A stretch of DNA of 64,000 nucleotides from the NCBI GenBank assembly GCA_037893225.1, contig JAZGUH010000158.1, positions 1,054,001 to 1,118,000 of the forward strand, written 5' to 3'. Shown piece by piece: positions 11,721-21,266 of this stretch. A program made the translations under genes and the position numbers. The stretch comes from Hippasteria phrygiana (lineage: Eukaryota > Echinodermata > Asteroidea > Valvatida > Goniasteridae). The first letter of the stretch is position 1; every line of letters begins with the position of its first letter. A model generated the notes under the pieces. It saw only the letters and a program-made list of their open reading frames with translations. It was not told the origin of the DNA and ran no database searches.

Positions 11721-12008
11721 GAGTGGTTGTCACTTAATAGCACGCGTTTTGCCTCGTATTGGGTTTTAAGCAGAGTGGTTGTCACTTAGCTTAGCGGAGT
11801 GGTTGTCACTTAGCTTGTTGGTTAATGCCCATGGTTTTTAGTGCGGAGTTGTTGTCACTTAGCACGGGCCTCGTGGTTTGTGACGTTAGCAGAGTGGTAA
11901 TTGTCACGTTGTTCTTATGCCGGGATGTTCCCGTTCGGTAGTGCGTAGTGGTTGTCACTTACCACGGGCCCTGTGATTTGGTGTTTCGGGTAGAGTGGTT
12001 GTCACTTT
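11721..12008 (+). repeat. Seven spaced copies of a 16-bp core, GAGTGGTTGTCACTTA
   Basis: Cores start at 11721, 11773, 11797, 11846, 11892, 11944 and 11993: spacings of 52, 24, 49, 46, 52 and 49 bp. Sequence between cores is only weakly alike (CACGGGCC recurs). It lies between the hydrolase ORF and gag, where control sequences or the internal repeat complex of a tyrosine-recombinase retrotransposon could be. Confidence 0.8.
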
Positions 12009-12443
12009 GCTTGGCGAGGCGAATGTATGTTCCAACATGTTCATTTGTTAACCCACGTCAAAGCGAGCCAACGTTTGCGATTGCTCGATAATATCGTCAG
12101 CTGATAGAGCCCAAATAGTACCAAAATACACAAAACAACAACAACAAATAATAATAATAATAATAACTAAACAAAGTATAAATACGAAACCGAAGTTTGT
12201 AAGGTTTTTATGTATGTTTAAATTTTTTTTATCCGTCATTATTTATTACGCCTTTGGCTAGTATTTTACGTCCTTCCGTTGATATATCGTTTCGGCGATA
12301 TGTCCGATGTTGTTTACTGGTCCGAGAGGCGATGGCATACTCATTGGTATTGAGTAAATAATTTCGGGCAACATAAACATTGCTGACTACATGCACATTT
12401 TTGTATTATCATATTCAGTTACGTTATCACCTGAGGCAATACA

Positions 12444-13770
12444 ATGCCGCCGAGGAGAAATCCCAGGCGGGCTCAAGTGGAGCGTCTGGCAGGTGGCTCA
12501 GTAATGCGCCGGTCTTCTCCATGCGTTGGTGCACAGCGAGATCGGCCTGCACGTCAAACCCATACAGTGACTGCCATCATCCATCCACCACCTTGCCAGG
12601 AACATGGGTTACCTGACCCTCCGCCGGTTCCAGAGGGCAACAGTGTTCCTTTGCTGGTCCAGTCGGGTGGAGAGGCCGGTGCACAGACTGGTGTATCCAG
12701 AAGGCAATCTACTCGGGCTGCGAATCACAACGTGGCACATTCCCGGGGTACTGCAAAGCGAGCTACCAAGCGTCCAAGGCTTAATATCAGCGATGTCAAT
12801 AATGACCTCCAAGAACTGAGGAAACAAGTAAGTGACATCACTAAAACGACAGACAAGATAGGAGCTATGGATGTCCTCCATTCATGCGATTGAGGGCTCC
12901 ATGTCTGCTATTCGGGAGGTAATGACGGAGCTGGTTAAGGACAAATCTTCGTCATCTAGCCGCACGTCCTCGGTTACCCAATCCTCGGTAGTAAACGACT
13001 CTCTCCCTGAAGCGGTTACAGATCATATCAACGATATCATCGGGGCCGACGACTCGGATGGTGGGATTAAGGACACCGGGCTTTCAGGTTTTCGGTCCCT
13101 CTCTCTACCGTTAGACCTTGGTGTCGATGCTAAAGTACGGGATAAAATTGTATCCAACCAGTATGTAGAATTGCATCGACTTCTTGGGGAGACGGGAGAT
13201 GAGGGGGATCGCCAGGCCCATGAAGCCGCATCTCATATTTATGTCGATAGCCACAATAACTTAAAGTACAAAAGGGCACACCCTACAGTTGACACAATCG
13301 AAAAGTGGATGGATGCGTTCTATGTTTTTATTTCAATTTGCACCACCAAACACGAATGTCTCCCGCAGCTCCTTGCATATGTAAAACGCATCCGCAGATT
13401 GCATGCCCTTGGAGGCAATTGGCAGTTATATGACTCCCAATTTCGAAAGTGGATCCCGACCCTATACCTAAGCCAATGTGGGACACCTTGAATTATGAGC
13501 TTTGGGATACGTACGTGTCGGCCACTCCATTCTACGTTCAAACCACTCAACGGGCCCTTTCAGGCTGGGCCCTCGTCAGGGGGCAGATATAGAAAACGGT
13601 GGCCATTCACAGATACAAAGTTCAGATTCGATAGAAAGAATTTCTGGCCATCGGGATCATGTTTCGGATATCAGAAATTCGGCAAGTGTAAACGCACCAA
13701 CTGTGAATATACACGTGAATGTTGCTACTGCAAGGCCAAACAAAAATGCCACGGAGCCATCTTCCCCTAA
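12444..13770 (+). pseudogene. Gag-like ORF of the Ngaro/DIRS element, frameshifted
   Basis: ATG at 12444 opens a basic, proline-rich N-terminus with a bipartite-looking basic stretch (KRATKRPR). A short coiled-coil-like segment follows (LQELRKQVSDI). A one-base shift near 12865 moves the frame to 12871-13491 (…LDLGVDAKVRDKI…), another lies near 13455. A cysteine-rich motif (CFGYQKFGKCKRTNC … CCYC, 13665-13730) matches the zinc finger at the end of DIRS-type Gag. It likely packaged the element's RNA. Confidence 0.65.
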
Positions 13771-13789
13771 AAGTCAGATGTGCGAACAG

Positions 13790-14734
13790 CTGCCAACTCC
13801 GGTTATTCCAAGTAGATTGGCTGAATTTTTACGAGGGTACTTGGCTCCGCAATTCCACTATCTCATTCACGGTTTTACATTCGGTTTTTCAATCCGACAC
13901 ATGGGGTCACCTAACACAAAGGAATCTCCCAACCTTAAAACGGCAATCGATATGCCTGATATGGTTTCAATCAAAATTATGGCAGAATTATCCAAGCAAA
14001 GACTACTCGGACCGCTTGAAAGGCCGCCGTGGGATACGTCTGATATTTCACCAATCGGGTTATGCCCCAAGAAGACCCCGGGTGAATACCGACTTATACA
14101 CCATTTATCTTACCCTAAAGGTTTGTCTGTAAACTCCGGTATCCCATGGGAGCTTTCGACGGTACAGTACTCGAGCATTAATCAGGCAGTGTCTTGTGTC
14201 AAAGAGATAGGGCCGGGATGTTTTATGGCAAAAACGGATGTTGAATCTGCATTCAGGATAATTCCAATTGATCCTATATAATGACATTCACCTCCTGGGT
14301 TTTAGGTGGAACGATTAATATTATTTTGACCGTTGTTTACCCATCCGGGCTGCTCCTCCTCGTGTGCGATTTTCGAGGAGTTCAGCTCGTCTTTGGAATG
14401 GGCAGCATTAGACAAGCTATCAATCCGTCCCATGGTTCATGTTTTAGACGACTTTCTTTTTATCAATGACACAGCGGCGGCTTGTGAGGCTGATCTGCGA
14501 TCCTTTCTGCGTATGTGTGACTATATTAACATACCAATTGCACCAAAAAAGACATTCTGGCCAAGTACCTGCATGACATTTTTAGGCATCGAGCTTGATT
14601 TAGTCCAACTGACGGCTCGGTTACCTCGTGATAAAATTCAAAAGGCGCTAAACCTTTTAGACAATTATTTGGAAAGGCGCTCCGCCACTTTTTTTGAAAG
14701 AAATGCAATCTTTAATTGGTGTGTTAAATTTTAA
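13790..14734 (+). pseudogene. Reverse transcriptase of the Ngaro/DIRS element, disrupted
   Basis: Fingers and palm read in frame to 14281 (…GEYRLIHHLSYP…, MAKTDVESAFR with the first catalytic Asp). After a frame break around 14280-14330 the palm resumes with SSSCAIFEEF and the catalytic box VHVLDDFLF (near 14445). The LDD variant and the flanking GIPW and CAIFE motifs are usual for DIRS/Ngaro. At least one frameshift and one in-frame stop abolish function. Confidence 0.78.
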
Positions 14735-14790
14735 TTGCACGATGGTACCTGGTAGAGCATTCTTGAGGAGATTAATCGATCTTACTAAGG

Positions 14791-15270
14791 GTGTTATTAG
14801 GGACAATCACCATTAGACTGAATAAGGATGCGAAAGATGATATGCGTGTTTGGCACTCTCTTTTACGTCACTATAATGGGAAATCATTTTTCTTGCACGA
14901 TTGGGCTTCATCTGACGGTTTACAACTGTTTACCGATGCCGCTGGATCGCTGGGTTATGGTGGTATACTTGGTGACAATTGGTTCTTTGGAGCGTGGCCT
15001 CAGAAAATACTCGAGGCTAACCTTAATATTTCTATCTTAGAACTTTGTGGTAGCTATGATAATGTGGGGCAAGAACTTGCCGACAAACGCATTTGTATCA
15101 ATTGTGACAATGAGGCGGTGGTGTCGATTATTAACAGCCAAACCAGTAAAAATCGTCAAGTCATGGTGCTTTTAAGAGAACTTGTTCTCACGTGCCTTAA
15201 CAATAACATACTAATTCTGGCCTGTCATATACCTGGCCAGCAGGTGCTACTGTTCCCTGATTTGTTATAA
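14791..15270 (+). pseudogene. RNase H domain of the Ngaro/DIRS element, 3'-truncated
   Basis: Contains LFTDAAGSLGYGG (first catalytic Asp), ISILELCG (the conserved Glu) and INCDNEAVV (third acidic residue), in the right order for RNase H. The frame ends HIPGQQV… then PDLL and a stop at 15270, just where DIRS elements continue toward the tyrosine recombinase. About 100 bases later the duplicated GPCR block resumes, so the recombinase and 3' repeats are missing. Confidence 0.75.
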
Positions 15271-15794
15271 AGAATAAATTCTGTACTTTCAGTGTGTTCA
15301 GATTTATGTTAATAAATTTGCCACGAATGTGGCCTGATCTGCCCAAAGATATGTCTCCCGCTTTTCATATAAGATAGTATATATATACACATGATTACTT
15401 AAGACTATGAGGAAATAGTCGGGTTTGGTTATTAAGTGATTAACATCGATTCAAATTTGGCACATTGTCTGACATAATAGGCTAACGGAGAAGTAATGTT
15501 TTTTATGTCATTCCTCTGGCCATATTGCTAACCTAACATTTTTGATCTGCGAACACTGTATGGCACGGGGACTGGTGGACTGTGTAGGACAAGTAAAAAA
15601 ATTATGCCCAAATTAAATCCACGATTATTCAAACTAATTTCAAAGCAAGTTACGGTGGTGATGGTGGTAGTCGTTCTGGTGTTGATCCATGCTGAGCTGC
15701 CTTCTGACAGACTTCAAGTTGGTCTCCTCTCGATGCATGTGTTGCGGTGACATGCACGGTTTGACAGCTTGGACCATAGGCCTACTAATATGAC

Positions 15795-16787
15795 TCAAAG
15801 TTGCGCTTGTGCCACATCGGCTGTCTCATGCACCTCCAACCCAACCGATTGGTGTTTGGTTACCAGACAGGTGCATCTTGTTTGGGCCGATAGCAAACCA
15901 CACAGTGCTCGTCGCAGATCCTGGTTGCGTAGGTAGTAGATGATAACATTCATCCAGCCGTTCGACAGCCACAAGGCATCCGTGAAAATGATGGTGGGAT
16001 AGGACGTGTAAATCGGCAGGTGCAATGGTAAAATGACGGCAGTAGGAATCCAGGTGAGTATTAATGTCGCAGTTATGATGGCGATGGTTGTGGTCGCTCT
16101 GGCGTTGAACTGTTGCGATTCCCGCCTCCCGCTTTGGCCGGAGATGTATTGGGCGTGACGGTGTGCTATCAGATAAATACGCACGTAGATAATGATTACA
16201 ACAATTAGTGCAAGTGAAATGTAAAAACAAGGGATGTACATGTACATACCCGACTCACGCCTTGTGTGCGTGCATATGCGAGGGTGCTGTGGTAACACAA
16301 TACTGCCGTCGTAAAACCCATACAATAACAATAACATTAGCAATACGCTGGATACAGCCCAGACGCTACCCACTGCGATCTTCGATCGGCGTGGTGTCAC
16401 CAAGGTAGGATAGCGTAGTGGGTAGGAAATCGCCAGGTAACGATCTATCGTCAACAGCAAGATCGAAGCGACACCCAGCACGTAAAATATGTATGCGACC
16501 ACACCAATAGCCGCACAAAGGAAGTCTCCCAGCAACCAGGCTCCCGCGTAAAATTCGGTCAAATGCGGTAACCCGAATATTGCAGTAAACAGATCACTCA
16601 GGGTGAGCGAAGCCAGGAAAATTGTTGTGGTCTGCTTGATGCCGGTGGCACGTGCTAAGGTGAACAGCATCAGCGGATTGAGTAGAAGATTCAGAGCGAT
16701 CGTCAGCGTCATAAAAATGGCAACGAAAACACCAAAAGGCGTTGTCCAGATTGCAATATCAACCTCCTCTCCGGTAGAATTGGTCAT
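15795..16787 (-). CDS. Intronless rhodopsin-class G-protein-coupled receptor, copy 2 (orphan)
   Basis: 330 residues in one exon, ATG at 16787. Seven hydrophobic segments in the usual order. Class A landmarks: N-glycosylation site NST at 3-5, TM1 N-x-x-x-N-P near 33-38, LTLSD with Asp65 in TM2, Cys91 and Cys172 for the TM3-loop disulphide, DRY at 115-117, W-I-P at 246-248 in TM6, and N280-x-x-x-Y284 in TM7, where the usual NPxxY proline is lost. A short tail has a possible palmitoylation motif (RCTC, 304-307). It should sit in the plasma membrane and signal through G proteins; the ligand cannot be told. It has two extra leucine codons near 154 relative to copy 3. Intronless tandem receptors recall the expanded GPCR sets of sea urchins. 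Confidence 0.9.
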   Translation of the reverse strand: MTNSTGEEVDIAIWTTPFGVFVAIFMTLTIALNLLLNPLMLFTLARATGIKQTTTIFLASLTLSDLFTAIFGLPHLTEFYAGAWLLGDFLCAAIGVVAYIFYVLGVASILLLTIDRYLAISYPLRYPTLVTPRRSKIAVGSVWAVSSVLLMLLLLYGFYDGSIVLPQHPRICTHTRRESGMYMYIPCFYISLALIVVIIIYVRIYLIAHRHAQYISGQSGRRESQQFNARATTTIAIITATLILTWIPTAVILPLHLPIYTSYPTIIFTDALWLSNGWMNVIIYYLRNQDLRRALCGLLSAQTRCTCLVTKHQSVGLEVHETADVAQAQL

Positions 16788-16877
16788 TCTTGGATGGGCT
16801 GTGTTCAGTACGAATTACAGGCATACTAGACTGCTAGCAGTTCATCGAATTGCACCTTCATGGGCTGGAGTGAGGAA

Positions 16878-16884
16878 TTTATAA
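16878..16884 (-). promoter_or_regulatory. Putative TATA box of GPCR copy 2
   Basis: TATAAAT on the minus strand, about 91 bases above the start codon. The same word at the same distance occurs above copy 3 (23965-23959) and copy 1 (7642-7636), inside a conserved upstream flank. A start site would fall about 60 bases before the ATG. Confidence 0.5.
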
Positions 16885-17351
16885 GCCCTCATCAGCATCA
16901 TGACAGGCTTGCTAAGCGTTTTTGATCCTGCATTGAACATCACTCGCTTTTACAGAATGGTTGGAGTTCAAGTCGACCATCACCGGCGTATATTGTACCC
17001 ACAGTGTGATCTGCTCAAGCACTTGACATTCAAACATAACCTGAAGGAACATCAGCTAATAAAGTGTCATGGTTGTACCCCTACTGATTGTAAATGTTTG
17101 ACTAAGGAGGCAGACCAAATTAGCTTTCTGGAAGACTCATCAATCAACAAGTGCTTCTCATCCAGACGTTTGCCAAATGACAGCGTTAATGAGAAAATCA
17201 AAATGGTCTGATAGGAAACAAACAGTTTGACCAAGTCGAGCAAGGAGCGTTTATATATTTATTCATTTATTACATTTCTTTACCCAGGGTGTGCCCAAAC
17301 AGTTTAAAACTGGTTTCCATTGGGGCCCTGCATACTTTTAAAATGAAATTG

Positions 17352-17383
17352 AATATTTACACACACACACACACACACACCCA
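17352..17383. repeat. (CA)n microsatellite
   Basis: A run of CA dinucleotides that adjoins the inserted 185-bp element at 17384. The paralogous flank at 24436 has only a short acacaca. Confidence 0.85.
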
Positions 17384-17568
17384 GTCATGTAAACGGGTGC
17401 AATCGTGGACCTCCCATTGTTCCTCTTTTGTTTATACTCTAACTTTTTCGGAAGGCCTCCCATTGGTTTTGTACACGATTTTCAAACGTGGACGTTAGGT
17501 CAAACGTGGACCCCTTTGTCTACGCCCAATTCTTTTGTCCTAGGTCCACGATTGTCGGCATATACAAA
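17384..17568. mobile_element. 185-bp element with CAATCGTGGAC ends, copy 1
   Basis: About 90% like 60427-60610. Inner terminal repeats CAATCGTGGAC and GTCCACGATTG define an inverted pair. It is missing from the duplicate flank at 24.43 kb, so it arrived after the duplication. In both places it is bordered by CA- or CCCA-rich simple repeats. Confidence 0.7.
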
Positions 17569-17734
17569 CTCACACACACACATACCAAATATTTACACAA
17601 ATACAAGAATATTTACGAAAAACCTGCGAAAAAAACCTTTTTGGGAAAAAGCAAAGGGAAATTCCCATCCGGCTCCAAAGTATTGTGGCAACCAAGTTTA
17701 TAAACTCAGGAGATCAGCGCAAATGGCAGAAATT

Positions 17735-18140
17735 TAGTCTAGCAAACATATCAGCTGAAGGGGTGAGGGAGGGACATTTAAGGATTATCCGTGCGGCTCT
17801 TTTTAATAGACATTTGTTGATTAGAATAATTGTGAGATGTACCTTCCTCCCCACACAGTACAACAATACTCTAAAGGTGACATGACTAAACTTGTGTGCA
17901 GGCTGCTTCGGGGAACATAATTACGAATTCTGTTTAACAGTTTAGCTTAAGTATTCATCAACATGTTGACCCCAATAATGTTTTGTCAGTAACTACACCC
18001 TAGCATTTACATATTCACATTTTCAATAACATTATCTGCAATGCACATGCACGTTTAGGTCAATGTTGGATATTTTCTGCCTTGAACTAATAAGCATGCA
18101 TTTGGTTTTGTTGCATTCAGTGCTAGTTTATTTCTTATAG
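17735..18140 (-). pseudogene. CR1/Jockey-like 3' fragment
   Basis: Matches the C-terminal coding part of the CR1-like copies at 1.1-1.55 and 28.43-28.85 kb with many small deletions. It ends at the 2.1-kb block starting near 18141; the other half resumes at 20255, so the block interrupts an old copy. Its duplicate is 24725-25404. Confidence 0.7.
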
Positions 18141-18158
18141 ACCGGGAGCCCAGGGGGT

Positions 18159-18193
<35 letters not shown>
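18159..18193. repeat. Poly-G tract of 35
   Basis: Uninterrupted G run. The duplicate (near 25415) has only six G, so the tract expanded in this copy or is an assembly artefact of homopolymer sequence. Confidence 0.9.
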
Positions 18194-18194
<1 letters not shown>

Positions 18195-18510
18195 CAGCCT
18201 AGCTGGAAAGTTAACCAATTTCCATGTATATAGCAATGGTCCACGTGCATATATACCGATGTAAGGAAAAGTATGTCTACCGGCGGGCACAATGTGGTGG
18301 GTGTGGTCAGGAGGGCCATGACAAAGGGCCCCAAAATTGAGCTAGCCTAGCTGGTGAGTTAACCCGATGAAACCTACTGGAAAATGTTCGGCATAGTCCC
18401 AGGTATCATGAATGGCCACTGCCAGACATTTTCAGTGGTGGAACATGCGGACATAATGGGCCGTAACAGACGCCTATACTCCAATACTGGTCTGTCACTG
18501 TCAGGGTTTC

Positions 18511-18732
18511 CAGGGGCGGATCCAGGGGGTTGGGGTGGTCGAAACCCCTCCTGCTGTGACCCAAAATATATTATAACAATTATAGTAATAATATAGAAAG
18601 ATAACATTCTGCAGGGGTTATTATCTGTAGGCCCTATGTGGTGAGCATTAAATGGTAAGTGCATCAGTCACAATGTGCTGCATTACCTATATGACCGCCT
18701 GTCCGCAACAATCGGACATAACAACGGTCCTG

Positions 18733-18763
<31 letters not shown>

Positions 18764-18794
18764 ATCCCTGCAAAAATCCCTGGATCCGCACCTG
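18511..18794. mobile_element. MITE with CAGGGGCGGATCCAGGG ends, copy 1
   Basis: Left end CAGGGGCGGATCCAGGG, right end CCCTGGATCCGCACCTG, with GTTTC on both outer sides as a possible 5-bp duplication. The interior carries a 30-base poly-C tract (18734-18763). Ends of this kind occur on hAT-like elements, but a clean 8-bp duplication is not seen. Duplicate at 25740-26018. Confidence 0.7.
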
Positions 18795-19795
18795 GTTTCT
18801 TTCCTTCTTTCATGTCTTCCCTTTCCTCTGTTCCCTCCGTCGCCTGATAACCACCTCCGGGCCCCTTTTTGTTGCCACTCCTTACTCCCTTTGATGTGCC
18901 TCTCCCCTCTTTGCTCTTTATCTCTGATATGTTTCTCCATCCATCCATACATGTACGTGCGTCCAACGCGAGTTTGTTTCTTATACCATGTACACCACTG
19001 TCATTTTTCATTGAAAAAGAACTTGTGTAAGTTTAAAACGTTATGTTATGGATTTACACAAGATTTTTTTAAATCGTCTTTGCAGTGCACTATTAACACA
19101 GTCAACAATGCAGAATCTGTGTTTTGCCAGCAAAATCACAACTTTTTCTTGTTTGAATCAGAGTGCTCTTATTCGCACCCTGCTTTACATATTTAGGCCA
19201 CGCCCACAAAAGGGTAAAAATAACATTATGTTATTATGTAAGAATGTTTTATCTTGTGTCCAAGTGTATTTCAAAACATAAAGAACAAGCGAAATGGATG
19301 TAAAAAAACCTGTTTTTGTAAGTTGGTATTATCTGTACCTCTTTTTTAACAACAGCTCCAGGCCAAACACATTGTATATGTACTGTACATATCGAACATG
19401 GTCAATAAGCCTATCGGGAAATGGACATTTGATGAGAACGGTGTGTGTTATTTGTTTTAAAAATGGGTACAAAATTAGCCACAAGGCATTGGCAAACATG
19501 CCAGGAAAATTTGACAGGATTAAAAGAATGCATTGCGATGATATAAGCGAAAATGTACTTGGAAGGGGGTGGCGGCCCCGCCCCCTCCGCACTATTCGCG
19601 CCGTTCTTAAGTTAATTAGTCTGATCTCAAATTAATCTTAGGTTACATTTCTATTTTCTACACAAGCGTCAAGGCATCTATAGAAACTGGTTTCACATTT
19701 TTCTCGTTACAACTGTATCAGCGAAAAGGAACGGGAGGAGGTTACGGCCACGCCCCCTCCTGTACATATTTTTTGTCTGGCGGGCACTCGAAATA

Positions 19796-20185
19796 AATTA
19801 TGTCGTGCGCTCGAAATGATTTCGTGCGCTCGAAATCATTTCGAGAGCACGAAATAATTTCGAGCAAACGAAATCATTTCGAGCAAACGGAATCATTTCG
19901 AGCAAACGAAATCATTTCGAGCGAACAAAATCATTTCGAGCGAACGAAATCATTTCGAGCGAACCAAATATAGTATTCCGAGCTCACGAAATACTGTATT
20001 TCGAGCGCACGAAATATATTAATTCGAGCGCTTGAAATGATTTTTATCACATGAAATGATTTCGAGTACACAAAATAATGTATTTCAAGTGCACGAAATG
20101 ATTTCGAGCGCACGAAATAAATGATTTCGAGTGCACGAAATGATTTCTTGAGCACGAAATGATTTCGAGCGCACGAAATATAGAA
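19796..20185. repeat. 19-bp tandem array of CGAAATCATTTCG palindromes, long copy
   Basis: About 20 units built on the 13-bp palindrome CGAAATCATTTCG separated by GAGC(A/G)(A/C)A-type linkers; the most regular part (19860-19970) has a 19-bp period. The duplicate array at 27048-27175 is only about 130 bp. Confidence 0.88.
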
Positions 20186-20254
20186 CTCAAATTGTTTCTT
20201 CATACGTGATTTTTGTCGTCATATGTCCCTTTGGGGGCTCCGTAATTTCATTAG

Positions 20255-20412
20255 TACTAGAGGAGCTATAAGTTAATATGGAGTCATCTGCATACATAAA
20301 AAAGTTGCAATTTTGGGGTATACAAGATGGAAGATCACTAGTATAAACAATGAATAAAAGTGGACCTAGGATCGACCCCTGCGGAACGCCAATGTTTATG
20401 GGCAGAACATTG
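20255..20412 (-). pseudogene. CR1/Jockey-like RT fragment (palm)
   Basis: On the minus strand it reads GVPQGSILGP and MYADDS, the RT box before and including the catalytic motif. It is the second half of the copy interrupted by the 2.1-kb block, and it is fused at 20412 to gypsy-like sequence. Confidence 0.75.
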
Positions 20413-20950
20413 GAACGCGCGGGTTCTGAGTGCTGGTACCATTAGAGATTTTGGGACAAAGCTTCCAAATGTGTCAAACCTTGTTCCTTCAGGGACAATA
20501 AATCTAAGGCGGCAAATCAGGAAAACTAGAAAGCCAGCAACTAGGGACGACGAGTTTGGCTGGCAAAACCGAAAGTCGTCTATTTTACATTAGAGACAAA
20601 ACTACTGGTACTAATTTTCTAGTTGACCGTGTGCTGAAGTAAGCGTTATACCACCTACCAGTAATGACAAACGCAACTGTATTTCATATACTTTACAAGC
20701 GATTAATAAAAACCCCATCACCATTTACGGAGAGAGATCTATGACTTTGAATATCGGACTAAGGCGTAATTATAAATGGATTTCTATTGTCGCAGCAGTG
20801 CCTGTACCAATTATCGGCGCCGATTTCCTAAAGCATTTTTCTCTAGTGGTTGATGTTAAAAATCGCAGGCTAATTGATTCTCTAACTGAACTGACAGTTA
20901 CCTGTAATAAAGCCTCTATAATTTCACCGAGTCCATTATTTGCCATGCCA
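20413..20950 (+). pseudogene. Ty3/gypsy-type retropepsin fragment, broken at the active site
   Basis: Plus-strand frames show a basic pre-protease region, FLVD just before the catalytic D-S/T-G, and, 70 codons on, PVPIIGADFL, the conserved second protease motif of Ty3/gypsy elements. A frameshift falls in the active-site triplet itself, so no working protease is encoded. Neither reverse transcriptase nor LTRs are present. Confidence 0.7.
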
Positions 20951-20974
20951 AACAGTGATAATACTGTTTGGCAT
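20945..20974. other. 12-bp perfect hairpin at a junction
   Basis: ATGCCAAACAGT, loop GATAAT, then the exact complement. It sits at the join between the protease fragment and a GPCR remnant. Confidence 0.85.
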
Positions 20975-20975
20975 T

Positions 20976-21050
20976 ACTACAAACGGCAATGAACACCTCA
21001 AAGGGCGTTGATTAATCCTCGTGATCAACCTCGTCGTCGGTACCAGAAGA
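20976..21050 (-). pseudogene. GPCR remnant (5' end)
   Basis: Matches 8985-9066 almost base for base, and through it the first 30 or so codons of the intact receptors. Nothing downstream of that part remains. Confidence 0.6.
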
Positions 21051-21266
21051 CGCGTGGACATGTTGTCCATTGTATAGGTTTATGCTCAATCTGCACATCA
21101 CAAACATTTCATGTACGACTACGCCTAAAAAACGTCGCATATACAGGTTTGACAGACGTGAGTCTCAGTTTAAACCAGTGTTGAAAGTCACAGTCATATT
21201 CGTATGGTTTGAATCCCCGTAGACAAACATTGACGAAACCACAGCGTGATCGACTTCTTAGTCCAC

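Larger units (their letters stand above)
10561..15373 (+). mobile_element. Ngaro/DIRS-type retrotransposon composite with a 5' SGNH-hydrolase ORF
   Basis: The limits are defined by uninterrupted paralogous sites near 6050 and 22350. Order on the plus strand: SGNH hydrolase-like ORF (10940-11538), a cluster of regularly spaced repeats (11721-12008), gag-like ORF (12444-13740), reverse transcriptase (13790-14700) and RNase H (14790-15270). The expected tyrosine recombinase is not visible. Domain style (LDDF in the RT, FTDAAGSLGYGG in the RNase H) is that of DIRS/Ngaro elements rather than LTR or non-LTR elements. Multiple frameshifts and a lost 3' part make it dead. Confidence 0.82.
18141..20250. 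repeat. 2.1-kb block interrupting a CR1-like copy
   Basis: Contains the poly-G tract (18159-18193), a GGATCC-ended MITE (18511-18794), non-coding sequence and the 19-bp palindromic array. Ends are only loosely inverted (cgggagccc versus the complement of gggctccg), so it may be a degraded DNA element or a recombination product. No convincing coding region. Duplicate at 25405-27225. Confidence 0.6.
15374..20412. repeat. 5-kb duplicated unit, copy 1 (contains GPCR copy 2)
   Basis: Colinear with 22346-27365. Contents in order: GPCR 3' flank, GPCR gene, promoter flank, CR1-like 3' fragment, a 2.1-kb block with a G tract, a C tract and the 19-bp palindromic array, and a further CR1-like fragment. 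Differences: only copy 1 has the 185-bp element at 17384-17568, it lacks the 113-bp MITE, its G tract is 35 bases, and its 19-bp array is about three times longer. Confidence 0.88.

Noticed and set aside
11721..12008. CRISPR-like array
   Set aside because: Eukaryotic context, only a 16-bp core, imperfect copies, and spacers partly alike; it belongs to a retroelement.
18675..19196. Proline-rich frame over the C tract
   Set aside because: Poly-C read as proline inside a MITE; the duplicate copy reads differently.
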